A DNA stretch of 64,000 bases from Symbiodinium natans (taxonomy: Eukaryota; Sar; Dinophyceae; Suessiales; Symbiodiniaceae). The notes beneath the pieces are model-generated. The model ran no database searches. It was not told the origin of the DNA and saw nothing but the letters and a program-made list of their open reading frames with translations. A program made the position numbers and the translations under genes. Location: positions 475,422 to 539,421 of the forward strand of contig CAJNDS010000891.1 in assembly GCA_905221605.1 (NCBI GenBank), read 5' to 3'. Positions 12,401 to 20,398 of this stretch are shown one piece after another (position 1 is the stretch's first letter; each line of letters opens with the position of its first letter).

Positions 12401-14029
12401 GGTTTCTGTTATAACCTGAGATTTATTATGAATTTGGGACCGCAAAAAAAACAAAACAAAGAGGTCCTAGAGCCTACGGGTACCAGTACTCTGAAGCAAA
12501 TCAATCAGCCACCACAGGAACCTAAACACCAGAGCTCACTCTGGAAATCCAGGAAAAAAGGCTCTAGAGTTTGGGTTTGGGGCAGAAACGGCATGTATTC
12601 CCACCAAAACTAAACCCTCTACCCAACTAAACCCCCACGAAAGCCCAAACCCAAACCCACACCGCACCCGTGAATCCTGAAAGCCGGAATACCCCAGAAC
12701 CCCAAACCCTAAACCCTAAACCCTAAACCCCAAACCCCAAAAAATCAAACCGTTCGGAAGCCCAAAGCGGCCGCGCCTGAAACCATCAGACACCCTGAAC
12801 CTGCCTGTGGCTCCCAAACCCTACAAAATGGTAGTAGGCTGTAACCCCGTATATATATATATATATACATATATGTAGGGCATGACACCCAAAAGAGTAT
12901 AGATACATGGAGCCCCAGGTGAGCCCTTAAACCCTAGACCCCAAACCCTAAACTCCCTGAACCCTAAGCCCTGATAACCCTGATGTTGGTCAAGAAGCCT
13001 TGAGAAGCCTTCGTTGTGCTCGGTCATGGCTGCGATGATGGACTGCAGCCACTCCCTTAGTCATCGCAGTGGGGTTTAGGAGGGTTTGGGCTTTGGGGTT
13101 TGGGTGTTGCGTGTTTCCGAGTTTGGGGGCTTAGGACGTCTGGGGTCTTTAGGGGACAAATCAAACTTTGGGTTCTGGGGGAACTCAGTACACAAGACCT
13201 AACGCAATGCCTCAACACCGGGTCAATGATCGGAACTATGTACCCAACGAGGCCCAAGGAATTCCTTCTTCCCTAAACCCTAAACCCCTAAACCCTAAAC
13301 CCCTAAACCCCAAACCCTGAATTGAGAAGAGCCGCGTTGTACTGGCGATCTGCTCGCACGACACATCCGGGGCGGGATCGGCAGAGAGCTCCTGGCAACG
13401 TGCGGGGAATGCAGCGCATGGCCTCGTGCTTGGGTGTGCAACTTTGCCCGGGAAAGCCTCTCATCATGCAGACCCCTAGACCCTCCTGCTTGGTGCTATG
13501 TATTGTTGTCTTTGTTGCTTTGCTTTCTGAATTTTGGCCCTTAAAACCCACACGAACCTGAAAAAGACACTGGCCTCCACATACAGGCAACTACAACAGT
13601 CCATGCCCTGCCTTCGTGATGGTTTGGCGAATGTCCTGCAGATGGGGGGGTGGGGGGTCAGGGTTTAGGGTTTAGGTTTTAGGGTTGAGGGTTTACGGAT
13701 TAAGGTCTGGGGTTGAGGGTTTAGGGTACATTCCAAGCCCTGACTCCTCAGGGACTGAATGAACCCGAAAAAGTCTTTGGTACGTATCATCCTAGTACCT
13801 GGCCTGCTCTAACCTTCGGACTTGTGCTATGGATACCCTAAACCCTAAACCCTAAACGCTAAACCCGAAACACTAAACCCTACACCCTAACCCCTAAACC
13901 CCTACACCCTAGACCCTAACTCTAAACCCTGACGCAGTCCCATGCTTGCCATCCAGCCTCGAAGGATTCGGAGAGCGGCTTCAGAAGCTCCGGCGTGTCG
14001 CCAACCAAGGCGCCCGTCGTGGTGATCCT
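3464..14029 (-). CDS. copy C2 of a tandemly duplicated zinc-ribbon/coiled-coil gene (split by many introns)
   Basis: Minus-strand exons, 5' to 3': 14029-13934, 13055-12999, 11586-11541, 10829-10785, 10221-10139, 9541-9451, 9294-about 8980, possibly 8935-8590, 8071-about 8030, 6959-6917, 6261-6211, 5532-5500, 4852-about 4833, 4500-4468 and 3487-3464. Most have a same-order counterpart in copy C1 (20375-26219), which is why I treat them as one gene. From 13055 to 9294 the exon phases are mutually consistent. The protein has a helical Glu/Lys-rich N-terminal part, a Cys-rich CxxC region, then short helical segments. No known family was recognised. The start codon and 3' end were not found. The exon at 6959-6917 does not fit the neighbouring phase-0 pattern, so this copy may be damaged there or miss an unseen exon. 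Confidence 0.7.
3848..3955 (-). CDS. putative exon ELRAERLAMTFELRELN, no C1 counterpart seen
   Basis: A GC-rich minus-strand frame of about 36 codons is bounded on the left by a CCCTAAA array. Its peptide includes ELRAERLAMTFELRELNLMS and then GFEFGVAKLLRSLR, helical in character. It sits between two C2 microexons. No equivalent was found between 20398 and 20738 in C1, where an inverted-repeat element lies instead. Confidence 0.45.
4468..4500 (-). CDS. C2 microexon DEVDSVHMQLE
   Basis: A 33-nt exon follows a CGGCAG|G acceptor. The C1 counterpart at 20738-20770 reads AEVEDVHRQLE, the same length and phase. Confidence 0.6.
4833..4852 (-). CDS. C2 exon remnant VLRRFLL
   Basis: This matches the start of the C1 exon at 21492 (VLRRFLLFRCGSIKED). 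C2 runs into CCCTAAA repeats after RFLL through a GC-starting junction, and the remaining C1 residues were not found nearby. The C2 exon is therefore either truncated or continued in an undetected exon. Confidence 0.5.
4874..5023. mobile_element. inverted-repeat element, family G, with a TTTAGGG block inside
   Basis: The termini CCAAAGAGCCC and GGGCTCTTTGG match those of the perfect copy at 60098-60204. The internal 'ttaatttat..gggaccct' core is also shared. TTTAGGG units occupy 4892-4942 inside the left arm, so the telomere-type sequence was added within the element. It lies in the C2 intron just upstream of the exon at 4852. Confidence 0.75.
5049..5258. repeat. two TTTAGGG arrays in a C2 intron
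   Basis: Blocks at about 5049-5107 and 5190-5258 consist of TTTAGGG units with few changes. Both lie in the C2 intron between the exons at 5500 and 4852. Confidence 0.9.
5500..5532 (-). CDS. C2 microexon EFTEAINEVPK
   Basis: A 33-nt exon between AACAG|G and |GCC. The C1 counterpart at 22123-22155 reads EFAEAINEVPK with the same length, phase and GC-type junction. Confidence 0.65.
5560..6180. other. C2 intron interior, no exon
   Basis: The stretch has unique sequence at 5560-6060 and CCCTAAA units at 6120-6178. A minus-strand open frame at 5816-6061 has no paralogue in C1 and no flanking splice signals. Confidence 0.5.
6211..6261 (-). CDS. C2 exon AMEAAEKALEKKMGLLK
   Basis: This 51-nt phase-0 exon is preceded by CCTGAG|G and followed by GA. 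The C1 counterpart (23033-23083) reads AMQAAEKKFKQKMELLK, also exactly 51 nt. The heptad-like Ala/Glu/Lys/Leu pattern suggests an amphipathic helix. Confidence 0.7.
6782..6871. repeat. CCCTAAA array
   Basis: About 12 nearly perfect CCCTAAA units in the C2 intron between the exons at 6917 and 6261. Confidence 0.95.
6917..6959 (-). CDS. C2 exon MAELLAAACREDAE
   Basis: It follows CCAAG|G and ends before |GCC. It aligns with C1 23707-23754 (ATMADALARLCRTDAK). Its start needs phase 2 whereas the C1 exon starts in phase 0. The first half of this exon, with its acceptor, is duplicated at 7229-7277. Confidence 0.55.
6938..7528. repeat. 291-bp tandem duplication of exon start plus TTTAGGGG array
   Basis: 6938-7228 and 7229-7528 are near-identical. 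Each has the start of the C2 exon ('ggccgccagcagctccgcc'), then TTTAGGG units shifting to the 8-base TTTAGGGG variant, then a G-rich block ('ggcggggggcgg') ending 'gggggatcttgagttt'. The unit offset is 291 bases. Expansion duplicated an exon fragment together with its telomere-type intron sequence. Confidence 0.9.
7856..7963. mobile_element. inverted-repeat element, family A
   Basis: The left end CAGATCTTCCAAAAC and right end GATTTGGAAGG are imperfect inverted repeats around 'ttaaggaatata' and 'aggatccttatcatgaatta'. Five related copies lie at 21099, 26752, 31772, 41507 and 43074. There is no coding capacity, as expected for a miniature inverted-repeat element. Confidence 0.8.
8030..8071 (-). 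CDS. C2 exon ASSKCKLTRLAQTL
   Basis: After ATCAG|G the frame reads ASSKCKLTRLAQTL and meets a possible GC junction. It aligns with C1 23894-23941 (APSCKQLNDLAGGLIG). The 3' boundary is uncertain. Confidence 0.5.
8139..8226. repeat. TCTAGGG variant array grading into TTTAGGG
   Basis: About nine TCTAGGG units are followed by five TTTAGGG units. The single-base variant is homogenised locally, which points to repeat expansion in place. Confidence 0.9.
8590..8935 (-). CDS. long open exon-like block, unknown protein
   Basis: From a TTGCAG|G acceptor near 8936 the minus strand stays open for about 115 codons. Peptides include SFILHDTVTGTVDPSVESAY and MPVMLPMPVQPKSVTLYDKI. No TTTAGGG units occur in it. 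It lies directly 3' of the C2 zinc exon, so it may be the next C2 exon. The matching C1 interval has no such block, so it could instead be an insertion. GTGAGG after TAS is a plausible internal donor. No domain recognised. Confidence 0.45.
8980..9294 (-). CDS. C2 zinc-ribbon exon (CxxC modules)
   Basis: The exon begins ELAKKLLDTLQ, matching KDLAVKLMSDLQ in C1. It then has CQFCQQH...TFCQNPSCGMCPHG and CQYCGSP...GFCKDCEQCKHG, two modules of CxxC, about 8-10 residues, then CxxxxCxxC or CxxCxxC and H-G. C1 carries the same two modules (CRFC...LCMKCDRC and CNFCG...TFCTSCGTCPHG). Such Cys spacing normally binds zinc, but I know no named family with this exact pattern. The frame ends in TGA at 8977-8979, so a donor upstream of that point is expected; C1 continues about 50 residues further. 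Confidence 0.7.
9295..9450 (-). other. C2-specific intron (GA-AG) with CCCTAAA sequence
   Basis: It joins ...EFAERK to ELAKKLL in phase 0, while C1 is uninterrupted here (EFAQQKDLAVKL). It starts GATT and the downstream exon starts GAGC. It contains CCCTAAA units at about 9380-9441. Confidence 0.75.
9451..9541 (-). CDS. C2 exon NLATFRQFWDTLGDAKWLAG
   Basis: This 91-nt exon has the AAG|G acceptor and reads NLATFRQFWDT...WLAGLVAPEFAERK. C1 has NLATFSNFLSQFWDT...WLGGLVPPEFAQQK inside one large exon. Both boundaries follow directly from that alignment. Confidence 0.75.
9542..10138 (-). other. C2-specific intron (GA-AG), mostly CCCTAAA array
   Basis: It is 597 nt and splits EIRQ|NLATF, a site uninterrupted in C1 (EFRANLATF). 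It begins GAAC and the next exon begins GAAT; the five bases before the junction, CGCCA, occur on both sides. About 9985-10120 is a CCCTAAA array. Confidence 0.75.
10139..10221 (-). CDS. C2 exon EQTKKFRAQPMEVVMEF
   Basis: This 83-nt exon follows GCCCAG|G. It aligns with ESTKQFDRNHLQLVKV...QEFRA of C1. It is preceded on the minus strand by a poly-A tract (from the T-run at 10231-10250). Confidence 0.75.
10222..10784 (-). other. C2-specific intron (GA-AG)
   Basis: It splits LLLA|EQTKK; C1 reads LLAESTK without a break. It starts GAGA and the next exon starts GAGC. It contains TTTAGGG-type units near 10260-10330 and diverged CCCTAAA sequence. Confidence 0.7.
10785..10829 (-). CDS. C2 exon AMAREASRQLTLLLA
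   Basis: This 45-nt phase-0 exon follows GGGCAG|G. C1 reads EIAREASRQLTVLLA at the same place, so 12 of 15 residues are identical. Confidence 0.8.
11541..11586 (-). CDS. C2 exon LGISQLSDEELQRNQ
   Basis: It follows CCTAG|G and ends before |GCCT. C1 has LGLTTLSDNELHRNQ within 25281-25383. The next C1 and C2 exons also correspond, so this exon end is an intron position shared by both copies. Confidence 0.75.
11587..12998 (-). other. C2-specific intron (GC-AG), 1.4 kb, rich in CCCTAAA arrays
   Basis: It splits FSR|LGI, which is continuous in C1 (FSRLGL). It contains CCCTAAA blocks at about 11862-11918, 11969-12000 and 12176-12252. The first four bases (GCTT) only weakly match the next exon start (GTTG). 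Confidence 0.65.
12999..13055 (-). CDS. C2 exon EWLQSIIAAMTEHNEGFSR
   Basis: This 57-nt exon follows CTAAG|G. The C1 counterpart reads SWLKSIVNAMVEHNESFSR, with conserved W-L-x-S-I, A-M and E-H-N-E-x-F-S-R. Confidence 0.8.
13330..13450 (-). CDS. putative exon ELSADPAPD, unassigned
   Basis: Between C2 exons 13934-14029 and 12999-13055, the minus strand after TGCCAG|G reads ELSADPAPDVSCEQIASTTR. Other frames are open too, so the call is tentative. It could supply the phase change missing between the neighbouring exons. Confidence 0.35.
13934..14029 (-). CDS. C2 exon with PELLKPLSESFE
   Basis: After ACCCAG|G the frame reads ITTTGALVGDTPELLKPLSE and continues SFEAGWQAWD. It aligns with the C1 exon at 26158-26219 (PELLQPVSAAFENIRQ). 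The donor is uncertain. Phase does not connect directly to 13055-12999, so another exon may lie between. Confidence 0.6.
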
Positions 14030-14109
14030 GGGTTCCCCAAGGAAATAGGGTTAAGGGTTTAGGGTTTAGGGTTTGGGGTTTGGGGTTTGGGGTTTAGGGA
14101 AAAGTGCGC

Positions 14110-14312
14110 GCCAGTTCTTCCGCAATGGGAGCCCGACCCTTCATGAACAAAAAGACCAAACAAAAAACACAAGTCGATGGACAAACAGGGTACCACTTGG
14201 GGTCCTAGGCTCATGGCGCTGAAGATATCCGGCCACTTGAGCTGTCCACGTGCAGGGGGCCGGTTTGAGCCAGAGGCTTCTGCACCGATGGCTTTCCCAA
14301 TACGTCCCAACC
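14110..14312 (-). CDS. two putative exons upstream of C2
   Basis: 14195-14312 reads GRIGKAIGAEASGSNRPPA and then GQLKWPDIFSAMSLG. 14110-14148 reads GRAPIAEELARTF. Both look like coding DNA in composition and lie upstream of C2 on its strand. No C1 counterpart was recognised, so they may be C2 5' exons or another gene. Confidence 0.35.
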
Positions 14313-14424
14313 CCGTGAGGCTCAAGCACTATGGTGTGGGAGTGGCGGGGTGGCTTAGGGTTCAGGGTTTAGGATTTAGGGTGAAGTCTCCCAACGGGGT
14401 CCAGCTCGGGCCGCAAATGTCTAG

Positions 14425-14600
14425 AGTCCAGGCTCTCCATTTAAGGGTTCTGACTCTTCCGACGCGTCTGCGGAACCATCCGGCTCCAACTCAGCCCTTC
14501 TCTGACCGCCGACCCTGGGTTCGGGGTCCAGAGTTGCGATTTTTCGACCATGTCTCGCGGCAGTAGTCGAGCTAGTTCTGCATTGGTTCACTTCTCGACC
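14425..14600 (-). CDS. putative acidic exon
   Basis: The minus-strand frame contains RAELEPDGSADASEESEPLN, Glu/Ser-rich and lacking TTTAGGG units. Such acidic tracts are low in complexity, so coding status is uncertain. Confidence 0.3.
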
Positions 14601-15010
14601 CAACCAGTTTTGGTGGCGCGAAGTGCTCGGAAGCACTGCCTAGAGATGCGGATGTCAATACGGATGTCTTGCCGGATCCCTTTATATTCACCGGGCCCAT
14701 CGGAGTCTACCCTAGCTTTTCAGAATTCACGAGCAGATGAAACGCAAGCAAACCCTGCCTGCCTGCTTCTTCATGACTAACTTGGGGTAAAGGGGACCTA
14801 AACTATACTCCCCTTAGAACCTTAATAAGCCTTAATAAAAACAACATGTTTAATATCCTCTTGGGTTTCATACAAATAAAGTTTAAAGAAATAATTCCCC
14901 AGGGGAATGTAGTATACGCTTTATAGGATGTGCACAGGCTTGGAGCTGGGCAGGACACCGCACGCAGCCGCAAAGATGGCAGCAGCAAAAAAAGTTCAAA
15001 GGCCAGGAAA

Positions 15011-15120
15011 CTTGGGACGTTAAACCCTTTTACTAACACTAGCAGCCCTTCATAGGGATTGTAGCACCCCCTATTGTAGTCCCTCTTAAGGACTGTTAAA
15101 AAAAGGGGTAACATCCCAAG
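15011..15120. mobile_element. inverted-repeat element, family C
   Basis: The ends CTTGGGACGTTAAACCC and GGGGTAACATCCCAAG are inverted repeats around 'cagccctt..agggattgtag' and 'aaggactgttaa'. Related copies are at 15691, 23115, 52820 and 55261. The outermost CTTGG...CCAAG is shared with families B and D. Confidence 0.85.
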
Positions 15121-15352
15121 AGGTAAAGCCTAGCTTCTGTGGGGCGGGGGGGCCCTGGCCAAGACAAACATCAAGACTGAAGACTGTAGATCCCTGCTCT
15201 TGATGCGCCAATGTCCCTGCGCCCTGAACACCCTGGACACATGTGTACAGCCCGATGACTCGATGACAACCCAAAGTGCCAAAAATGCTTCGCAGCTTAA
15301 TGGACTTTGGGCTTGTATTGGGGTAGCGCACCCTCAGCCCGAAAGACGATGC

Positions 15353-15592
15353 TGGGTTTAGGGTTTAGGGTTTAGGGTTTAGGGTTTAGGGTTTAGGGTT
15401 TAGGGTAAAACGATGGAGGCGGAGGCGGCCAAACTGCTCACCTACTCGCCCGGGATGCTCAAGCTTTTCCTGGTCCGTGCGGAGCTAGGCTTTGGGATGT
15501 TCCCCCCCCTATACTAAGAATCTTCAGAGGGTTTAGGGTTTAGGGTTTAGGGTTTAGGGTTTAGGGTTTAGGGTTTAGGGTTTAGGGTTTAG
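15353..15592. repeat. two TTTAGGG arrays
   Basis: Blocks at 15353-15407 and 15530-15592 are separated by a GC-rich spacer and part of a family C end ('tttgggatgttcccccc'). Confidence 0.9.
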
Positions 15593-15690
15593 GCTTGGGG
15601 ATGCTCCCCCAGCTGATAGTGGGTTGACTACAGCTGAGCTAATGCAGGGATGAAAGGGTTATGTGTTAGGATGTTCAAGGGTTTAGGGTT

Positions 15691-15795
15691 AGGATGTCCC
15701 CCCCCCCTCTACAGACAGTCCTTAAAAGGGATTCTAGTACCCCCTATTGTTATCCCTACTCAGGAGCTGTTAGTATAAGGGGGAACATCCGAAGC
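15691..15795. mobile_element. inverted-repeat element, family C, diverged copy
   Basis: It shares 'acagtccttaaaagggattc', 'accccctattgt' and 'ctgttagtataagggggaac' with the other family C copies. Extra end fragments lie just upstream (15489, 15594). Confidence 0.75.
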
Positions 15796-16914
15796 CACAT
15801 AGGCTTCTTAAGGCCTGAAGGGGCTTGTGGTCATTTCTGAAAAAAATATCCTCCCTGTTGGGATCACTATTCTAAGAAGTTTTAGGGTGGACCAAAAAGG
15901 GCCCTTAATCTTGAGAACTGAGAGAACTGACCCTGTGGGGTCCTTTTTGTTGTAGGATTTTCGCTACTTGAGGCTCTTGGAGTTCAGGATCGAAGAACGC
16001 TGCTGAACAACTCCGAGCCCTAAACCCTCTGAATGGCGCGTTCGTTCTGTCCTTAAGGGCGCCATGTTCCGTCAATGGGGGGGCGGGGGTGGGGTGGCGA
16101 ACACTAAACCCGAAAACCCGTAAAGCCTAAACATCCTAAACCCAATAACATCAAACCCTGGAATCCATGCATCCTAAAATCCTCCCCAAGGATCCATCTC
16201 TGCGCATACATGTTTGATGAAAGTACCTGCCCCTAAAAATAGCCGCAAGGGTGGCTCCTCCCTTGGAATATAGCGCCCGTCCCCAGATGGAGCACCCCTG
16301 CTGTAAGGATAAGGGGCCTCGTTTCCCAATAGTGAAATCCCTAGGACCGCTAGAACAAGCAAATAGCAGCTTCCAGCCTAAACAAAATGCAAATAGAAAC
16401 ACTGTTGCATAGCACCACTCTCTTGCCTCTCTCAAACTTAAACCCTAAACCCTAAACCCTAAACCCCAAACCCGAAACCCTAAACCCTAAACCCTAAACC
16501 CCAAACCCTAAAACCCTAAACCCTAAACCTTTTTTTGCAGGGGGGGGTGCCGAATTTGACCTCTTGCACACCGATTGAGAGACCTTTCACTCCCTAAATC
16601 TTCAATAACCGAATCCCTTCCCCAGTAAACCCACGCACCCAGAAGGTCCCTAAACCCTAAACCCGAAAAGAAAAAACTAAAACAACTCGGATCTAAGGCC
16701 CTAGAGCGGGCTTTATAGTATCAGTTCTTGGGCCCAAGTAGATGATAAAGTCTCCTAACTCCTTAGCCCTTATAGTACCTTTGGGCTCAAGTTCAAATTC
16801 CAGAGCCCCTCATACAGCCAGAGCCTTATTGGGCTTTGGGTTTAGGGCTTCAAGGGTTCTAGGGATTAGGGTTTAGGGTACACCCCGAAAGCCTAAACCC
16901 TAAACCCTACAAAC

Positions 16915-16918
<4 letters not shown>

Positions 16919-16951
<33 letters not shown>

Positions 16952-17062
16952 TATATTATATTATATTATATTATATTATATTATATTATATTATATTATA
17001 TTATATTATATTATATTTATACATATTTATACATATACATATATATATATATATGTATATGT
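16919..17062. repeat. AT dinucleotide and TTATA pentanucleotide microsatellite
   Basis: An (AT)n tract is followed by about 15 copies of a 5-base TTATA-type unit, then 'acatatttatacatatacat' and a second AT tract. Confidence 0.95.
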
Positions 17063-18833
17063 TTATGTATGTGCTTTTTGGCGTGGGGGAAGTTTTACTA
17101 CCTGAACCCCTCGCCCCCCCTGTGTCCTTCAGGAAACTGGCCAAGCAGTTGGACACCGCCTCCTCATGGCGCGTTTTTGCCATGACTCCGGGGGTCGCTC
17201 AGCTTAAAGCGGCGTCGGAAACCCCAGCCATCCGTTTTGGTTTTTAGGGCTTAGGGTCTGGGGTTTAGGGTTTAGTTGTTTTTTAGGGTTCGGGTTAAGC
17301 GTTTAGGGTTGGGAGTTGAGGGCTTAGGGTTTGGGGGTTTGGGTTTGCTTCTTGGGGTTGTAGGGTATATATTAGGGCTTGTCAGGGTTCGACCCGCAAG
17401 AGTGAGGGACAGGTGTGGGGCCACAGGTGGACAAGCGGTTTACGGGTTAGGGCTTAGGGTTTGGGAGTCTTGGGTTTCAGGGTGTACTTGTTGAGGAGTT
17501 TTGGCTCTAAGGATTTAGGGTTTCAGGGTTCATGTTAGGATAATGGAGCCACGTGGCCCTCTTGAGGCAAGGACGAGCCAAAGGATGAGAAGAATGCATG
17601 CGCGCTTCTAAGCCCGAAGCCCTAAGCCCTTGTAAACCCTGAAGTCCTAAGCCCTAAACCCTGAACCCCGAAACCCCAAACCCTAAACCCCAACATCTAA
17701 ACCCTAAACCCTGGTGCCCTAAACCCTAAACCCTGAAGCCCTAAACCCTTTACCCTGAAGCCCTAAACCCTAGAACCCCAAGGCTTGTCTCATGATGTCC
17801 AGGTTTTCAGGCCTCAGTTTCGGGATCTGCTCCTGGTGCTGTGAGTACCGTGCTCCTTTAGGGTTTAGGGTTAAGGGTTTAGGGTTTAGGGTGGGTTTTG
17901 GGTTTATATTGTTTAGGGTTTGGAGGTTAGGGTTGGGGGTTTGCGGTTTGAGTTGTAGGTGGATCGAATCCTGGCCATGCCCTGTGTCCCCTGAACCTTA
18001 AAACCCTAAGCCCTAAACCCTTCTGTTTGCCAACTGCTTCGTATGGGAGCACGCTTAATCTGCGGGAACCGCTTGAAAGAATGCGACTTGTGCGCACACC
18101 GTGCTGCCCATGTGTCAAGTGATCCTAACTTCCGGATCGAATTGAAGGAAGCTGGGCCAAACTCGCCAGAGAATGGGATTCAGGGTTCAAGAATTTCTAC
18201 TATTTGCTGAAAATAAGAATCCCTATACTACGCTTATAAGGAAGAAGATGTTCATTATGTTTTTTTTGGGGGGGAGGGGTTCTTAAGCAATTAGTAGGTT
18301 TAGTTCTCACAGACGATGCATTCAAGGCAAGAGCAAGATTTCGAACAATCGCTTGGCCTGCTTCCAATGCCAGGCTTGCTGGCTCTGTACATGGTCCTAA
18401 ACCCTAAACCCTAAACCCCAAACCCCTAACCCTAAACCCTAACTGCCCAAACTAAGAGCCCTCGGCTCGAAAGCTAAATGGTGCTGTAAATGATGGGTGG
18501 GCACGTCAAAGCGCATGGGCGCTACATCGCCAGGCCCATGTGCTTCTAACGCTGGAAACAGCCCGGAACATGGAAGGCGGCTCACGCCTCAGAGCTGGCG
18601 GGAGGAAGTGGTGCGTTTTCGGGTTTAGGGTTTCGGGTTTAGGATCTTTCCTTTTTGTTGTGGCCGCTTCTCCCTGGGCCCCTATAGGCCAAGCATACAG
18701 GAAGTGTTTTAGAGCGCCCCGTAGTAACTCTGAAGCCTCTTTGCGAGTGCACGTGCATCCATGAAGCCCTCCGAAGAGTTGAAAAAAACATGATCCTCTT
18801 TACCCCGAGATCAGAGGATACTAAGTATCATTC

Positions 18834-18946
18834 CCTAAGGGTCCATGTGCCTATAAGTAAGGAATACTTGGGCCTCAAAGTACCTCCTATAGAGGGACGT
18901 CTCGGCCCAAGTATGTTAATGATGTGGTACATGGACAGGTCCAGAA
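18834..18946. mobile_element. inverted-repeat element, family E
   Basis: The ends GGTCCATGTGCCT and GGTACATGGAC form an inverted repeat around 'acttgggcctcaaagtacct' and 'ggcccaagta'. The copy at 41101-41205 shares the whole layout; fragments occur near 25880, 37733 and 45490. Confidence 0.8.
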
Positions 18947-20374
18947 AACATGCTCCACCTCGAGAGCTCCCTGTCGACAGCGCACCTATCTAACCCGATA
19001 GACCCTGATTCGACGTAAAAAAAAGGGGTTTAGGGTTTAGGGTTTAGGGTTTAGGGTTTCTGCCCTAAACCCTCAAGCCTCAACCCACATCTTCTTTCAG
19101 CCCTTATGCTTCTATGTACCTCAAGAGTGCATGCTTGGGTGCCAAAGCATTTAGGGTTTCGGGTATAGGGAATCTAATGCATATCCCTACTCCTGCCTGA
19201 AGCTAAGAGGTGGCCAGGGGCTGAAGGAACCTCGATGGCATAAATAGATTCCTTTTCACCAATCCAGTACCCTCTTCAGACGCACGGACCCTACCTCAGC
19301 CCTGCCTATCTGCTTGCAGTGTGTATACCAAGTGCCACAGGGCTTGGGCTTGGGGTGCCCAGTCCTAGTAACCTCTCTTGGTAACCCTAAACCCTAAACC
19401 CTAAACGCCAAACCCTAAACCCCAAACCCTGAACCCTGCATGTCCTGAACCCCGTGCCTTCCGTGCCGAATCACCCGCGGACAGCCTGCGGCGAGGTCGC
19501 CATGGACCAGGAGCCTGCCCAAGTGTAGGGTTTCGGGTCTGGGGTTTAATGTTTAAGTTTAGGGTTTAAATGGTATAGGGTTTAGGGTTTAGGGTTTAAG
19601 CTATAGGGTTTAGGGTTTGGGGGGGCAAGATTCAGGGTTTGGGGTCCAGTCAGAAGATTGAGGAGCGATATTCCCCCAACTTCAGGAGCCTTCCGAAACG
19701 GCGTAGAACAGATGGGGCGACCCAGACCCCAACCCACATGTTTGGGGCCGTAATTACCCGCCAGAAAAATTTGGGTACGCGAGATGAAGTGAAGAGCGAC
19801 TACATTTTTGGGATCTGTAGGTACAATCCGACCCTCAGCCATTAACATCCCTAAACCGTAGAGCAGCGTGACCTACAGCGCCCTCCGCACACCCCGCCCC
19901 CTCCCCGCCAAACCTATAACCCTTAACCCTTAACCCCCTAAACATTAAGCCCTTAAAACACCCATAGGGTTAGTGTTTAGGGTCTATAGACCCAAAACAC
20001 TAAACCCAGTAACCCTAAACTCAAAACCCATAGCTTGTGCCAAACGCCCTGCGGAGGTGCCTTCCGAGACGGTGCGAGACTTCCCAAACCGGCGGGCGAT
20101 CTTCTCCTCGCTTCGCCAACAGCAAGACCGCACTGTAAGCCCTAAACCCTAAACCCTGAACGCTAACCCCGAAACCCTAAACCCTAAACTTCCCTGCCTC
20201 AATCTCCCTCCGTCTCTCCCTTTCCCTCTCTCCCTTTCCCTCTATCTCTCTCTCTCTCTCTCTCCGTCTCTCTCTCTCTCGCAAAAAAAACTCTAATTAG
20301 TCTCCTAATCGCCAAACAAGAGGGTTTAGGGATGTCTGTAGGTAGGGCCTCACGTTTACGAAACCGGCTCTCTC

Positions 20375-20398
20375 CTCGGAAGCTTCGTCGCGAAACTC
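20375..20398 (-). CDS. C1 microexon EFRDEASE
   Basis: 24 nt after CTCCAG|G and before GA. It is the paralogue of 3464-3487. Confidence 0.6.

Larger units (their letters stand above)
14780..20370. other. 5.6 kb between C2 and C1 with few exons
   Basis: This holds TTTAGGG/CCCTAAA tracts, the elements listed separately, and scattered coding-like minus-strand blocks. Those blocks are 17112-17202 (HEEAVSNCLASFLKDT), 18030-18110 (GVRTSRILSSGSRRLSV) and 20040-20115 (EEKIARRFGKSRTVSEG). They could be 3' exons of C1, but none has a counterpart below 3464 in C2. 17112-17202 also reads well on the plus strand. Confidence 0.4.

Noticed and set aside
17112-17240. Plus-strand exon KLAKQLDTASSWRVFAM
   Set aside because: It has an AG|G-like start and is open, but the minus strand is equally coding-like and all supported genes are on the minus strand.
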